Below are positions 42,861 to 53,290 of a stretch of 64,000 nucleotides of DNA, one piece after another. A program made the position numbers and the translations under genes. The stretch comes from an uncultured Collinsella sp. (lineage in GTDB: Bacteria > Actinomycetota > Coriobacteriia > Coriobacteriales > Coriobacteriaceae), in NCBI GenBank assembly GCA_958370785.1, contig CATXKN010000006.1, forward strand, positions 89,679-153,678. Direction: 5' to 3'. Position 1 is the first letter of the stretch. Every line of letters starts with the position of its first letter. Below the pieces are notes generated by a model. That model ran no database searches and was not told where the DNA came from. It was given only the letters and a program-made list of their open reading frames with translations.

Positions 42861-43010
42861 AAACTATGCCGGTTTACGGGGCTGGATAGCGAACCTCCGA
42901 CCATACAGAAAATTGCAAAAACAAAACCGCAGGTAGACAGCCTGCCGCTTTCCAAAAAATGAAGGTATGGATGAGGGCCCCGACTTTTGCCCCGTAAACC
43001 GGCATAGTTT
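42861..43010. repeat. Long inverted repeat (element B7), second copy of the B4 arms
   Basis: The 22-bp perfect arms at 42861-42882 and 42989-43010 contain CTATGCCGGTTTACGGGG, the same sequence as the arms at 19261 and 19386. Inside are CCATAC/GTATGG (42901-42906, 42965-42970) and a GCAGG-TAGACAG-CCTGC hairpin resembling those in B4 and B5. It lies between the convergent ech operon and the response regulator. It occupies half of the 311-bp gap. Confidence 0.9.
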
Positions 43011-43072
43011 AGAAATGGCGTTAAATCGGCGACAGCCATTTTGCTATGCCGGGGCGGTCGGCCGTTGGGAAA

Positions 43073-43702
43073 TTACCCTCGCAGGTAGGCGATGGCGATC
43101 TGCGTGCGGTTGCGCAGGCCCATTTTGGCAAGGATCGAGCTGATGTGGTTGCGCACGGTGCCTTCGCCCATATAGGCGGTGGCAGCGATCTCCTTGTTGT
43201 CGAGGCCGCGGGCGATAAGCTCGGCGACTTCGAACTCGCGGTCGGTCAGGCTGGCAAAGGCCGCGGGCCGGCGGGGCATGCCCGCCTCGACGCCCGTTCC
43301 GTCAAAATCGATGTCCTCGATCGCCTTTCCCTCGAGCACGCGTTTGCCGTCCATGACCTGGGCCAACGCCGGCGGAATGGCGGCGACATCGGTTTTGATC
43401 AGGTAGCCGCGGGCACCCAGCTTGAGTGCCGACACAATATATTCGTCATCCGAAAACGTCGTCAGAAACACCACGCGCGCCGCAGGGTCGTGCTCAAGGA
43501 TCTCGCGGGCCGCCGAAAGCCCGTCGCGCCCCGGCATCTGAATGTCGAGCAGCGCGATATCGGGTGCGTGTTCGGCATAGAGAGCCACTGCGTCGTTGCC
43601 GTCGGCGCCGGTACCCACCACCTCGATCTGCGGCTGGGCGCCCAGGATAATCTTGAGCGAATCGACCACCAAGCGGTCGTCGTCGACAACGATGAGCCTC
43701 AT
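43073..43702 (-). CDS. NarL/FixJ-type response regulator
   Basis: A 209-aa two-domain regulator. The receiver has DDD at 7-9, phospho-acceptor D53 in LLDIQMPG and the conserved Lys in YLIKTD. The LuxR-type DNA-binding helix-turn-helix ('LTDREFEVAELIARGLDNKE', then VRNHISSIL) is C-terminal. The gene overlaps the kinase stop by 4 bp (ATGA). It is the partner of the adjacent kinase and probably controls the divergent ABC exporter. Confidence 0.93.
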   Translation of the reverse strand: MRLIVVDDDRLVVDSLKIILGAQPQIEVVGTGADGNDAVALYAEHAPDIALLDIQMPGRDGLSAAREILEHDPAARVVFLTTFSDDEYIVSALKLGARGYLIKTDVAAIPPALAQVMDGKRVLEGKAIEDIDFDGTGVEAGMPRRPAAFASLTDREFEVAELIARGLDNKEIAATAYMGEGTVRNHISSILAKMGLRNRTQIAIAYLRG

Positions 43703-44844
43703 CGGTCCTCATCTCCTTGTTGTTTGGGAACGGTGGCAAACACGCGCCAGCCGCCGGCGCCGGCGCGCGGGCCGGCGGTGAAGGTGCCGCCAAGCGCCTC
43801 GACGCGCTCGCGCATGGAGCCGAGCCCCATGCCTTCTGCGGCGCCGCGGCCGCTTGCTTGAACCCCGCTCGCGCCATCGTCGCTAACAATGAGCTGGTAA
43901 AACGACGGATGCTCCATGCACCGTACGGTGACAGCATGGGCGCAAGCGTGGCGCATGGTGTTGGAGAGCGCCTCGCGCAGGACCGCCGCAAAACAGTTGG
44001 CGACGTTTGCGGGTGCATGCTCGGCCAAAACTTCAAGCTCAATCTGCGGGCCGCCGTCCGATCGCGCTCCTTCGACAATGCGTTCGAGCTGCACGGAAAG
44101 GTCGACAGCGTTGTCGTTGAGCGCATGGACGCTGGTGCGCACAAGCTGGAGCGCCTCGTCAACCGTGCGTTTGACATCGGCGAAATCGGCGGCAACCCTG
44201 GGCTCGTCGGCGTGAACCACGCGCAGGGCTTCGGCTTGCAGCGAGGCGCGCGTGAGCTGGTGGCCCACATTGTCGTGGATCTCGCGCGCGATGCGGGCGC
44301 GTTCGGCGAGCGTCGCGAGTTCGACTTCGTAGTCCTGGCGATCGGCAAGATCGCGGTTGCGCGCTTCGAGCGCGAGGGCTCGTTCCTGCAGCTCGTCGCG
44401 GATATGGCGCATGTGCTGCTGCTCGCGCTCCAGCTGGGCGGTACGTAGCGATAGCAAGGTGGCGGCAACCGAAAGGATGGCGGTCAGCAGGAGCGTTCGG
44501 GCGGTGAGCGCGTCGGTGCGAAGGTCCGCGACGAGCGCAAAGGCAAAGACGGAGCCAATGCCTAGCGCGACCCAGGCGTGCTCGCGGCGCACGCGTCGTG
44601 CGATGTCATAGAGGGCGAGGGGCGCAAACGGCACAAACGGCGGCACGAAGACAGCCGCGATGATGTAGACGAAGCTCGCGGCCTCGCTTGTGCGGCGCAT
44701 GCGTTCTTCCTGTGCGACCTCGGCCAGCGAAGTGGCAATAACGCCAAGGCAAAACGCCGCGACCAGGCGAGCGTCCACAGCAAGGCCCACGGCGGCTGCA
44801 ATGCAGCACGCTAGCACGATCGATTTGTCGAAAAGCCTGTTCAT
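43699..44844 (-). CDS. Sensor histidine kinase, HisKA_3 (NarX/LiaS-like) type
   Basis: A 381-aa membrane kinase. About five or six N-terminal helices (residues 10-135) are followed by a coiled coil, the dimerisation/H-box ARIAREIHDNVGHQL (His near 190), the N-box REALSNTMRHA and the G-box GLGSMRERV. There is almost no extracellular loop, suggesting sensing within the membrane. The ATG at 44844 lacks a Shine-Dalgarno site. A TACAAT box ends 6 nt upstream, implying a leaderless mRNA. Confidence 0.9.
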   Translation of the reverse strand: MNRLFDKSIVLACCIAAAVGLAVDARLVAAFCLGVIATSLAEVAQEERMRRTSEAASFVYIIAAVFVPPFVPFAPLALYDIARRVRREHAWVALGIGSVFAFALVADLRTDALTARTLLLTAILSVAATLLSLRTAQLEREQQHMRHIRDELQERALALEARNRDLADRQDYEVELATLAERARIAREIHDNVGHQLTRASLQAEALRVVHADEPRVAADFADVKRTVDEALQLVRTSVHALNDNAVDLSVQLERIVEGARSDGGPQIELEVLAEHAPANVANCFAAVLREALSNTMRHACAHAVTVRCMEHPSFYQLIVSDDGASGVQASGRGAAEGMGLGSMRERVEALGGTFTAGPRAGAGGWRVFATVPKQQGDEDR

Positions 44845-44856
44845 ACGGGTATTGTA
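44842..44856 (-). promoter_or_regulatory. -10 box giving a leaderless kinase transcript
   Basis: On the minus strand TACAAT occupies 44856-44851 and the ATG begins at 44844, the normal distance from a -10 box to the transcription start. No -35 consensus is obvious. Confidence 0.5.
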
Positions 44857-45043
44857 CGCGAAGCTGCGCGTGGTGGAGGGGCCGCCTGCGCAACCGTGAC
44901 ATTCCTCCCGCGCGGCAAAGCGGGGGCGTCGGCAGGCCGCACGACCAAGACCTCCGCACTCGTGACAAAGCTCACTGGCGCGCGTCGGCGGCTCCTGCGA
45001 TGATGCAATCGTACCGGGCCGCAATCAACGGAAGGGCCGCCTC

Positions 45044-45982
45044 ATGACAGACATCGTCCACGTCGAAAACCTCGTCAAGCGCTACGACGATCTTATTGCG
45101 CTCGACCACTTTAGCCTGAGCATCGCCCCCGGCGAGATCTTTGGCCTGCTCGGACCCAACGGCTCGGGCAAGACCACGTCCATCAACTGTATTCTGCAGC
45201 TGCTCGCTTACGACAAGGGCACCATCGAGCTGTTCGGCGAGCCCATGACACCCGCCCGCTACGACCTCAAGCGCCGCATCGGCGTGGTGCCGCAGCAGGT
45301 GGCGGTATTCGACGAGCTCACGGTGCGCGAGAACATCGACTATTTCTGTAGCCTGTACATCAACGACCGCAAGCGCCGTCGCGCGCTCGTGGACGAGGCG
45401 ATCGACTTTGTCGGGCTGGGCGACTTTACCAAGTTCCGCCCCGGCAAGCTCTCGGGCGGTCTGGCGCGTCGCCTCAACATTGCCTGCGGCATCGCGCACA
45501 AGCCCGAGCTCATCTTCTTTGACGAGCCCACGGTGGCGGTCGACCCGCAGAGCCGCAACGCCATCCTGGAGGGCATCTGCCGCCTGCGCGACGAGGGCGC
45601 CACGGTGGTGTATACCAGCCATTACATGGAGGAAGTCGAGCAGATTTGCAGCCGCATCATGATCATGGACGGCGGCCGCGTGCTGGCGCAGGGCACCAAC
45701 GACGAGCTCAAGCGCATGATTCAGATGGGCGAGCGCGTGACTGTCGAGGTCGGCGCCGTCGAGGCCGCCACAGTCGAGCGCCTGTGCGCCCTCGAGCACG
45801 TGCTCAGCGTCGAGCTGTCCGGCGGCGAGCTCGTCTGCACCTGCGAGGCGAGCCCGCACAACCTGGTCGACATCCTCGACACATTGCGCGCCGCCGACGT
45901 GGCGCTCGGCCGCGTGTGGAGCGAGCCGCCGACCCTCAACGACGTGTTCCTCGAGATCACCGGCCGCGAGCTGCGCGACTAG
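45044..45982 (+). CDS. ABC-2 type exporter ATPase
   Basis: A 312-aa ATPase of the DrrA/CcmA class. Walker A GPNGSGKTT (about 38), signature LSGGLARR (about 136), Walker B LIFFDEPTVAVDP (about 157), and a C-terminal extension typical of drug and lantibiotic exporters. GGAAGGG precedes the ATG. It forms an operon with two permeases and is divergent from the two-component system, an arrangement common for antimicrobial-peptide sensing and resistance modules. Confidence 0.92.
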   Translation: MTDIVHVENLVKRYDDLIALDHFSLSIAPGEIFGLLGPNGSGKTTSINCILQLLAYDKGTIELFGEPMTPARYDLKRRIGVVPQQVAVFDELTVRENIDYFCSLYINDRKRRRALVDEAIDFVGLGDFTKFRPGKLSGGLARRLNIACGIAHKPELIFFDEPTVAVDPQSRNAILEGICRLRDEGATVVYTSHYMEEVEQICSRIMIMDGGRVLAQGTNDELKRMIQMGERVTVEVGAVEAATVERLCALEHVLSVELSGGELVCTCEASPHNLVDILDTLRAADVALGRVWSEPPTLNDVFLEITGRELRD

Positions 45983-45991
45983 GGGGCGGCC

Positions 45992-47179
45992 ATGTTCAAC
46001 ACCATTGTCATTACGGTCAAGACGCTGCTGCGCCGGCCGAGCACGTGGGTTTGGGGCGCGATCTTTCCCGTCGCGCTCTCCACGATGTTCATGTTTATGT
46101 TTGCGAATCTGAGCTCCGACGGCAAGATCGACCCGGTGCCGGTTGCCGTCGTGGCGGACGAGGCCTGGGACGCCTCGACCTTTAAGGACGTGGCGGCTTC
46201 GCTTGCCAAGGAAGGCGACGACCAGCTGCTCGATGTGAGCGAGTACGAAGACTTGGCTGCCGCGCGCAAAGCGCTCAAGGCCGGCGAAGTCGCGGGCATT
46301 TACACGGTGGATACCGCGGGCACGCCCAAACTCACATTGCTTTCGAGCTATGACAGCTCGCGTGCGTCGACGGTGCTCACCGACCGCAGCATTTTGGAGA
46401 CGGTGGCAAGCTCGTATACGCAAAATGCCGAGCTCATGTCCCAGATTGCCCAGGACAACCCGGCGGCGCTCGCCGACCCGGAGGCGGTTGCGCGCGCCCT
46501 GTCGCTCGAGGGCGGCACCCGCCGCGTAAGCCTGACACGCACCACGCCCGATGGCACGGTCATCTACTACTACGCGCTCTTTGGCCTGGTCGCGATGATG
46601 TCTGCCGAGTTTGCCGCCTTGAGCGTCGTCGACCTGCAGCCCAATCTGTCGGGCCTTGGCGCACGTCGCTGCGTGGGCGGCCTTTCCAAGACGGCGTCGC
46701 TGGCCGGTATCTTTGTGGGCTCGTGGCTGGTTTCCTTTGCCTCGATGGCGGTCGCGATTGGTTACGTGCGCCTAGTCGTTGGCGTCGACTTTGGCGGGCG
46801 CGAGGGGCTGTGTCTGCTGGGCGGTGCTGCATCCGCGCTTGCCGCCACGGGTCTGGGACTCTTTGTGGGCACGCTTCCCGTTAAGGGCGGAAAGGCGTCC
46901 AAGTCGGGCATCCTCACGGGCTTTGCCACCACGTGCGCCCTGTTCGCCGGCCTCTACGGCGAGCCGGCGATGGCACTTGCCGACGACGTCGCCCGCGCCT
47001 GCCCGGCCGAGTGCTGGCTCAACCCCGTCAAGCTCATCTGCGACATGTTCAATCGCCTGTATTTCTTTGAGGACCTGAGCCCCTTTGCCGTTCGCGCCGG
47101 CGCGCTGGTCCTTATGGCGCTGCTGTTCGTTGCCGCCGCCACGCTGATCTTTGGAAGGAGCCGCTATGAGCACCTTTAA
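45992..47179 (+). CDS. ABC-2 family permease 1
   Basis: A 395-aa membrane protein with one N-terminal helix, a large extracytoplasmic domain (about 40-185) and five or six C-terminal helices (from about 190), the ABC-2 layout. It starts 9 bp after the ATPase stop and overlaps the next permease gene by 14 bp. It probably forms a heterodimer with permease 2. Confidence 0.88.
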   Translation: MFNTIVITVKTLLRRPSTWVWGAIFPVALSTMFMFMFANLSSDGKIDPVPVAVVADEAWDASTFKDVAASLAKEGDDQLLDVSEYEDLAAARKALKAGEVAGIYTVDTAGTPKLTLLSSYDSSRASTVLTDRSILETVASSYTQNAELMSQIAQDNPAALADPEAVARALSLEGGTRRVSLTRTTPDGTVIYYYALFGLVAMMSAEFAALSVVDLQPNLSGLGARRCVGGLSKTASLAGIFVGSWLVSFASMAVAIGYVRLVVGVDFGGREGLCLLGGAASALAATGLGLFVGTLPVKGGKASKSGILTGFATTCALFAGLYGEPAMALADDVARACPAECWLNPVKLICDMFNRLYFFEDLSPFAVRAGALVLMALLFVAAATLIFGRSRYEHL

Positions 47180-48371
47180 GACCGCGCTTCGCATGGCGCT
47201 GGCGCACCCGTTCTACCTGCTCATCTATACGGTGTTCATCTCGCTCATGGGCGTATTCATCGCGGCATCGGTGAGCTGGAACTCGTCGCAGCTCACCGAG
47301 TATAAGCCCTACGACACCAACGTGATCGTGGTCGACCGCGACAATAGCGACCTTTCGTGTGCGCTTACCAAGCATCTGGGTTCGCGTTTTGAGCTGGTCA
47401 CGGGCGTCGGCGACGACACCTACGACCTTGCGGACGCGCTCTCCAAGAGCAACAGCGCCAAAGGTAGCGCCGACTGCGTGTTCTTTATCCCGGAGGGGTT
47501 TGAGGGCGACCTTGTTGCAGCCGCCCGCGCGGGGGAGTCTCTGCCCAAGCTCGATGTGACCTACGGCGCCGGCACCATGGCAGCGGCGCTTTCGTCTGCC
47601 GAGGCCTCGCGCTGGATCTCGCTCGCGGGCGCTGCGGCGGCCCTAGAGCCCGCCGCCTCTAACGGCGATGTCGCCAAGGCCGCCGAGCATGCGGCCGCGA
47701 AGCGCGCCGAGGTCGAGATCGAGCAGGTCAAGGTCGATTCGACTGCCGCCGCCACGCTCGAGTCGTATTTCAACTTTGGCGCGTACGCGATTATCTCGTC
47801 GGTCATCGTGTCGGTGGGGCTGGTGTTCTCGGGCATGAACGAGCCCGAGCGCGTACGTCGTATGGATGCCGGCCCAATCTCCGAGCGCCAGCGTTCGCTT
47901 GCCGTGTTTGCGGCCGCCGCCGTGCTCACCGTCTGCATCTGGTTTGTGTCGAGCATGATGGGCGTCGTGGGCTTTGCCGGCGCGGTCGCCGAGGTCGGTG
48001 TGGGTCGTGTGTGCCTGGCGCTGGCGGCGACGTTTGCCCTGGCGTGCACGCCGCTGGCCGTTGGCTTTGCCCTTTCGAGCTTGGGCGCGCGCGAGGAGCT
48101 ACTCAACGGCGTGGGCAACTTACTCGGCATGCTCATGACGTTTTTGGGCGGTGCCTGGATGCCGCTGTCGCTCATGGGCTCGGCCGTGCAGACCGTGGCG
48201 CATTTTGTGCCGACATATTGGGTGAACGATGCGATCGGCAAGGCGCTTGCCTCGGATTTGGCGTCCGCCGTGCTGGGCGACATCGCCTGCGACCTAGGCG
48301 TCACGGCGCTCTTTGCCATGGCCATCGCCGCCGTAGGCCTCGCCCTCGCACGCGCCAAATCCCGCGTCTAG
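47166..48371 (+). CDS. ABC-2 family permease 2
   Basis: A 401-aa membrane protein with the same layout as permease 1: N-terminal helix, extracytoplasmic domain (about 40-200) and a C-terminal membrane block. The ATG at 47166 follows GGAAGGAG; an upstream in-frame ATG lies within the preceding gene. Substrate unknown. A short GTCCCC-containing repeat follows its stop. Confidence 0.88.
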   Translation: MSTFKTALRMALAHPFYLLIYTVFISLMGVFIAASVSWNSSQLTEYKPYDTNVIVVDRDNSDLSCALTKHLGSRFELVTGVGDDTYDLADALSKSNSAKGSADCVFFIPEGFEGDLVAAARAGESLPKLDVTYGAGTMAAALSSAEASRWISLAGAAAALEPAASNGDVAKAAEHAAAKRAEVEIEQVKVDSTAAATLESYFNFGAYAIISSVIVSVGLVFSGMNEPERVRRMDAGPISERQRSLAVFAAAAVLTVCIWFVSSMMGVVGFAGAVAEVGVGRVCLALAATFALACTPLAVGFALSSLGAREELLNGVGNLLGMLMTFLGGAWMPLSLMGSAVQTVAHFVPTYWVNDAIGKALASDLASAVLGDIACDLGVTALFAMAIAAVGLALARAKSRV

Positions 48372-48375
48372 CCAC

Positions 48376-48406
48376 CTAGCCATTTAAGAACGTCCCCAAT
48401 GACTAG
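48376..48406. repeat. Short GTCCCC repeat, copy 1
   Basis: AAGAACGTCCCCAATGAC and flanks (48381-48406) are repeated exactly at 51890-51915. The ends CTAGCCATT / AATGACTAG form a small hairpin. It lies 5 bp after the ABC-2 operon stop. The two copies bracket the MacB-like gene pair. Confidence 0.85.
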
Positions 48407-48499
48407 TCTGAAATAAATCCCAAGCCTCGCTCCAAAATAGTTCGCCAAGGTTTACTATTACGCTCATAAAGTAGTATGAGGCTAACAATGGGGGATACC

Positions 48500-49213
<714 letters not shown>

Positions 49214-49221
49214 GCGGCGCC

Positions 49222-51888
49222 ATGACACCTCTCGCAAAACGTCTCCCGCGCGAGCTGCGCCGCAATATCGGCAAGTACCTAGGCATCTTTTTGCTTATGT
49301 GCGGAAGCATCGCCCTTACCTCGGGCTTTTTGCTCGCGGCGCATTCCATCGGTTGCCTTATCGACGACATGCGCGATGCGTACACGATTGAGGACGGCCG
49401 CGTGACCACCTCCTTCGAGGCCACCAAAGACCAGCTCAAGGCGGCCGAGGATGCAGCCGGCGACGTCGGCGGCGTTACGCTCTACAAGAATTTCTCCATC
49501 GACGCCATCATCAAAAAGACAGCCGGCGACGACGGCACCAAGCGCACGCTGCGCACCTATGCGCACCGCACCAAGGTCGATATCGCGTCCTACTGTGAGG
49601 GCAAGGAGCCCAAGGCGGACGACGAGGTAGCAATCGACCGCGTTTTTGCCACCAACAACGACCTCGCCGTGGGCGATAAGGTCGAGCTCGAGGGGCGCAA
49701 CTACACCATCTGCGGCATCATGACCCAGCCCGATAGCCAGGCGCTGTTCCTTAACAATTCGGACTTTACGGTGAACACCATCACCTATGGCGTGGCCGAG
49801 GTCACCGACGCCGGCTTTGCTGCGCTCGAGGATGCCGGCGGCGCGCCCGCCTACACCTACTCCTTTACCTTTGCCGATCGCGATCTCTCCACCGCGGACC
49901 GCACCGATGCCGAGCAAGATATGGTGGAGGCACTGACCGACGCCGATGCGCGCGTGGATGACCTCATCGACGCCGATTCCAACCAGGGCATTGGCTACGC
50001 GCGTGACGACGTGGACGGCGACTCCATGATGTGGATGACGTTGCTCGACATCATCATCGTGATCATGGCATTTGTCTTTGTGGTCCTTACCGACGCCACC
50101 ATCGAGGAGGAGAGCGCCATCATCGGCACGCTGCTCGCCAGCGGCTATCGTCGACGCGAGATCGTGCTGCACTACCTCGCGCTTCCCGCCATCGTGGGCG
50201 TGGTCGCGGCGCTTTTGGGCACTGCGCTCGGCGTTGTGTTCTTTACCGAGCCCATGCGCAGCCTCTATTACGGCTCGTACAGCCTGCCTCCCTTCCAGGT
50301 GTACTGGAGCTGGGAGATTTTCGTGAAGTGCGCCGTGGTTCCCGCCGCCGCGCTCATCCTCATCACGCTGGTGGGTCTGCTTCGCAAAATGGGCAAGACG
50401 CCGTTGCAGTTCCTTCGTCACGAGGCGAGCGGCAAATCGGGCACCAAGCGCGGCTTGCAGCTGCCGGAGCGCATGGGTTTTATTTCCCGCTTCCGCCTGC
50501 GTATCTTCCTGCGCAACCTGGGCAACTTCGCCACGCTCTTCGTGGGCATTGCGTTTGCCTCGCTGCTGCTGCTCTTTGGCCTGGCGATTCTGCCCACGAT
50601 GACGCACTACGCGGACAACCTCGAGACGAGCCTGGTCGCCGAGCACCAATACACGCTCAAGGCTCCGCTGGAGCTCGAGGGCACCGCCGAGGAGCGCGAG
50701 CAGTGGTTAGCACTCGAGCGCTTGCAGTCGGTTGACGGCGCGCTGCTTTCCGCCGCCCAGGATGCCGATGACGAGCTTGACGACGCGGCCGATGCGGCGC
50801 AGGCGGCAGCCGATGCCGCGACCGCGTCTCCGTCTGCCGAGAGCCTGGCCGCGGCGCAGGACGCGCTCGCCAAGGTCCAGGACAAGAAGGATGCGCTTTA
50901 TGCGCGCCTTGACGATCTTGCCGATGCCCTCGGCTGCAACCGCGACGAGGCTATCGACCTGATCGACAAGGCTTCTAAGATCGACGCGGACAACGACGAT
51001 ATCCATCCGGTCAATACGACCGACAACGGCGCGGGCGCAATCGCGCAGGCCGAGAAATATGCCGTTTACCAGCTGCAATACGACCGCGGCGATGGTAATG
51101 GCGAAGAGACGATTTCCGTCTATGGCATTTCATCTGACTCGCGCTATTGGAAAGACCTCAACGTCGGCGATGGGCGCGTCGTCTTTGGCGGCGGTCTGCT
51201 CGATAAGTTTGGCTGGAGCGAGGGCCAGAAGGTCACGCTCAGCGACAAGTACGAGGGCGAGCATTATTCCCTTGAGTACGCGGGCAAGGATTGTGCCTGG
51301 GGCTCAAAGTCGGACATGAATATCTATATGAGCATCGACGACTTTAACGAGCTGTTCGACAACGACGCCGCCTACTTTAACGGCTATGTGAGCGACGAGA
51401 AGCTCAACTTCGATGCTCGTTACTTTGCCGGCGACATCACGCCCGACGACATGCGCGCCGTGGGCGACCAGTTCATCGGCATGATGAGCAAAATGATCGG
51501 CATGATGGTTGGGCTCGCGGTGTTTATCTTCCTGCTGTTTATGTACCTGCTGACCAAGGCTGTGATCGACCATAGCGCCCGGTCGATTAGCTACATGAAG
51601 GTCTTTGGCTATCGCGATAGCGAGATCTCGCATCTGTACATCCGGTCGATCACGCTGTGCGTGGCGGCGTCGCTCGTGCTGAGCTTGCCGGTCATTATCG
51701 GCTCGCTCACGGCCATCTTCCGCTCGATGCTGCTCGCCTACAACGGCAATATCGAGATCTACGTGCCCGCTTGGTCCATGGCTGCATGCGCCGGCATTGG
51801 CTTTGCGACCTACCTGGTCGTGGCGCTGCTGCACACGCGCTCTATCAAGCGCGTGAGCCTGGCCGAAGCCCTCAAGGTGCAGGAGTAG
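49222..51888 (+). CDS. FtsX-domain ABC permease, large form
   Basis: An 888-aa permease. One N-terminal helix, an extracytoplasmic domain (about 50-265), a three-helix FtsX block (about 270-395), another helix near 440-460, a second large extracytoplasmic domain containing an Ala/Asp-rich coiled coil (about 505-580), and a C-terminal FtsX block (from about 755). This double-FtsX layout fits efflux or cell-envelope permeases of the SalY/YtrF group. The stop codon overlaps the arm of a GTCCCC repeat. The substrate is unknown. Confidence 0.87.
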   Translation: MTPLAKRLPRELRRNIGKYLGIFLLMCGSIALTSGFLLAAHSIGCLIDDMRDAYTIEDGRVTTSFEATKDQLKAAEDAAGDVGGVTLYKNFSIDAIIKKTAGDDGTKRTLRTYAHRTKVDIASYCEGKEPKADDEVAIDRVFATNNDLAVGDKVELEGRNYTICGIMTQPDSQALFLNNSDFTVNTITYGVAEVTDAGFAALEDAGGAPAYTYSFTFADRDLSTADRTDAEQDMVEALTDADARVDDLIDADSNQGIGYARDDVDGDSMMWMTLLDIIIVIMAFVFVVLTDATIEEESAIIGTLLASGYRRREIVLHYLALPAIVGVVAALLGTALGVVFFTEPMRSLYYGSYSLPPFQVYWSWEIFVKCAVVPAAALILITLVGLLRKMGKTPLQFLRHEASGKSGTKRGLQLPERMGFISRFRLRIFLRNLGNFATLFVGIAFASLLLLFGLAILPTMTHYADNLETSLVAEHQYTLKAPLELEGTAEEREQWLALERLQSVDGALLSAAQDADDELDDAADAAQAAADAATASPSAESLAAAQDALAKVQDKKDALYARLDDLADALGCNRDEAIDLIDKASKIDADNDDIHPVNTTDNGAGAIAQAEKYAVYQLQYDRGDGNGEETISVYGISSDSRYWKDLNVGDGRVVFGGGLLDKFGWSEGQKVTLSDKYEGEHYSLEYAGKDCAWGSKSDMNIYMSIDDFNELFDNDAAYFNGYVSDEKLNFDARYFAGDITPDDMRAVGDQFIGMMSKMIGMMVGLAVFIFLLFMYLLTKAVIDHSARSISYMKVFGYRDSEISHLYIRSITLCVAASLVLSLPVIIGSLTAIFRSMLLAYNGNIEIYVPAWSMAACAGIGFATYLVVALLHTRSIKRVSLAEALKVQE

Positions 51889-51915
51889 TCATTTAAGAAC
51901 GTCCCCAATGACTAG
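51886..51915. repeat. Short GTCCCC repeat, copy 2
   Basis: An exact repeat of the 26 bp at 48381-48406. Here TAGTCATT / AATGACTA is a perfect 8-bp palindrome whose first three bases are the stop codon of the permease. Confidence 0.88.
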
Positions 51916-51998
51916 GTGCCGTACTTGACTTTAACTCTGCTTTAACTGGTACCATCCTCTTATGTCTGTAACGCCATATAGACCGAGGGGATAGATCT

Positions 51999-53204
51999 AT
52001 GACCGCAACTGCACCCGCAGCACCCGCTAAGGTGTATTTCACCAACCTGCGCACGCATGCTCGCGAGAGCCAGCTCGACAAGCTCAAGCGCCTCATCCGT
52101 CACGCCGGTATTGAGCAGATCGACTTTGAGAACAAGTTCGTCGCCATCAAGATTCACTTTGGCGAGCTTGGCAACCTGAGCTTTTTGCGTCCCAACTACG
52201 CCCGCGCCGTCGCGGATGTCGTGAAGGGGCTGGGCGGCAAGCCCTTCCTCACCGACTGCAATACGCTCTACGTCGGTAGCCGCAAAAACGCGCTCGAGCA
52301 CATCGACACCGCCTACCAGAACGGCTTTACCCCGTATGCCACGGGTTGCCAGATCATCATCGCCGACGGTCTCAAGGGTACCGACGAGGCGCTTGTTCCT
52401 GTCGAGGGCGGCGAGTACGTGCACGAGGCCAAGATCGGCCAGGCACTCATGGATGCCGACATTGTGATCAGCCTCACCCACTTTAAGGGTCATGAGCAGG
52501 CCGGCTTTGGCGGCGCCATGAAGAACCTGGGCATGGGCGGCGGCAGCCGCGCCGGCAAGATGGAGCAGCACGCCGCCGGCAAGCCGAACGTCGCGACCGA
52601 GCACTGCATTGGCTGCCGTGCCTGCGAAAAGATCTGCGCGCACAACGCTATCTCGTTCGACGACACCCGCGAGCGCGAGCTTGCCAACGGCAACACCCGC
52701 ACGGTTCACGTCGCCGCTATCGACCACGATCGCTGCGTGGGCTGCGGCCGCTGCATTGCGGCATGCAACCAGGACTGCATCAAGCCCGGCTATGACGCCG
52801 CGGCCGACGTGCTCAACTGCAAGATCGCCGAGTACACCAAGGCCGTTGTCGACGGCCGTCCGAGCTTCCATATCTCGCTTGCCATGGATATCAGCCCCAA
52901 CTGCGATTGCCATCCCGAAAACGACACGCCTATCGTCAACGATATCGGCATGTTCGCGAGCTTCGACCCGGTCGCCATCGACCAGGCCTGTGCCGATGCC
53001 GTCATGGCATCCGAGCCGCTGCCCAACACCGAGCTTACCGACAGCGCCGCCAAGATGGAGCACAATCACGAGCATCTGGAGGGCGAGCAGGCGCACGACC
53101 CCTTCTGCATCACGCATCCCGACACCGACTGGCGCGCGTGCATCGCGCATGCCGAGAAGATCGGCCTGGGCACGAGCGAGTACGAGCTCATCGAGGTCAA
53201 ATAG
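51999..53204 (+). CDS. DUF362-type protein with two 4Fe-4S clusters
   Basis: A 401-aa cytoplasmic protein of the DUF362 family. The N-terminal part ('KIHFGELGNLSFLRP', 'HFKGHEQAGFGGAMKN') is typical of the family. Two ferredoxin motifs, CIGCRACEKIC (about 203) and CVGCGRCIAAC (about 246), lie in the middle. The biochemical role of the family is not settled; electron transfer or cofactor biosynthesis is likely. The ATG at 51999 is preceded by GAGGGGA. A strong terminator follows. Confidence 0.85.
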   Translation: MTATAPAAPAKVYFTNLRTHARESQLDKLKRLIRHAGIEQIDFENKFVAIKIHFGELGNLSFLRPNYARAVADVVKGLGGKPFLTDCNTLYVGSRKNALEHIDTAYQNGFTPYATGCQIIIADGLKGTDEALVPVEGGEYVHEAKIGQALMDADIVISLTHFKGHEQAGFGGAMKNLGMGGGSRAGKMEQHAAGKPNVATEHCIGCRACEKICAHNAISFDDTRERELANGNTRTVHVAAIDHDRCVGCGRCIAACNQDCIKPGYDAAADVLNCKIAEYTKAVVDGRPSFHISLAMDISPNCDCHPENDTPIVNDIGMFASFDPVAIDQACADAVMASEPLPNTELTDSAAKMEHNHEHLEGEQAHDPFCITHPDTDWRACIAHAEKIGLGTSEYELIEVK

Positions 53205-53251
53205 CGCCTAGCTATTGGACAAAACAAGCGTTTTTGTAGCGCAACGTTAGC

Positions 53252-53290
53252 AAAAGCCGCCCGTGAGCACAGTGCCCACGGGCGGCTTTT
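53252..53290 (+). terminator. Terminator of the DUF362 gene
   Basis: AAAAGCCGCCCGTG (53252-53265) pairs perfectly with CACGGGCGGCTTTT (53277-53290), a 14-bp stem with A and T flanks. Confidence 0.9.
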
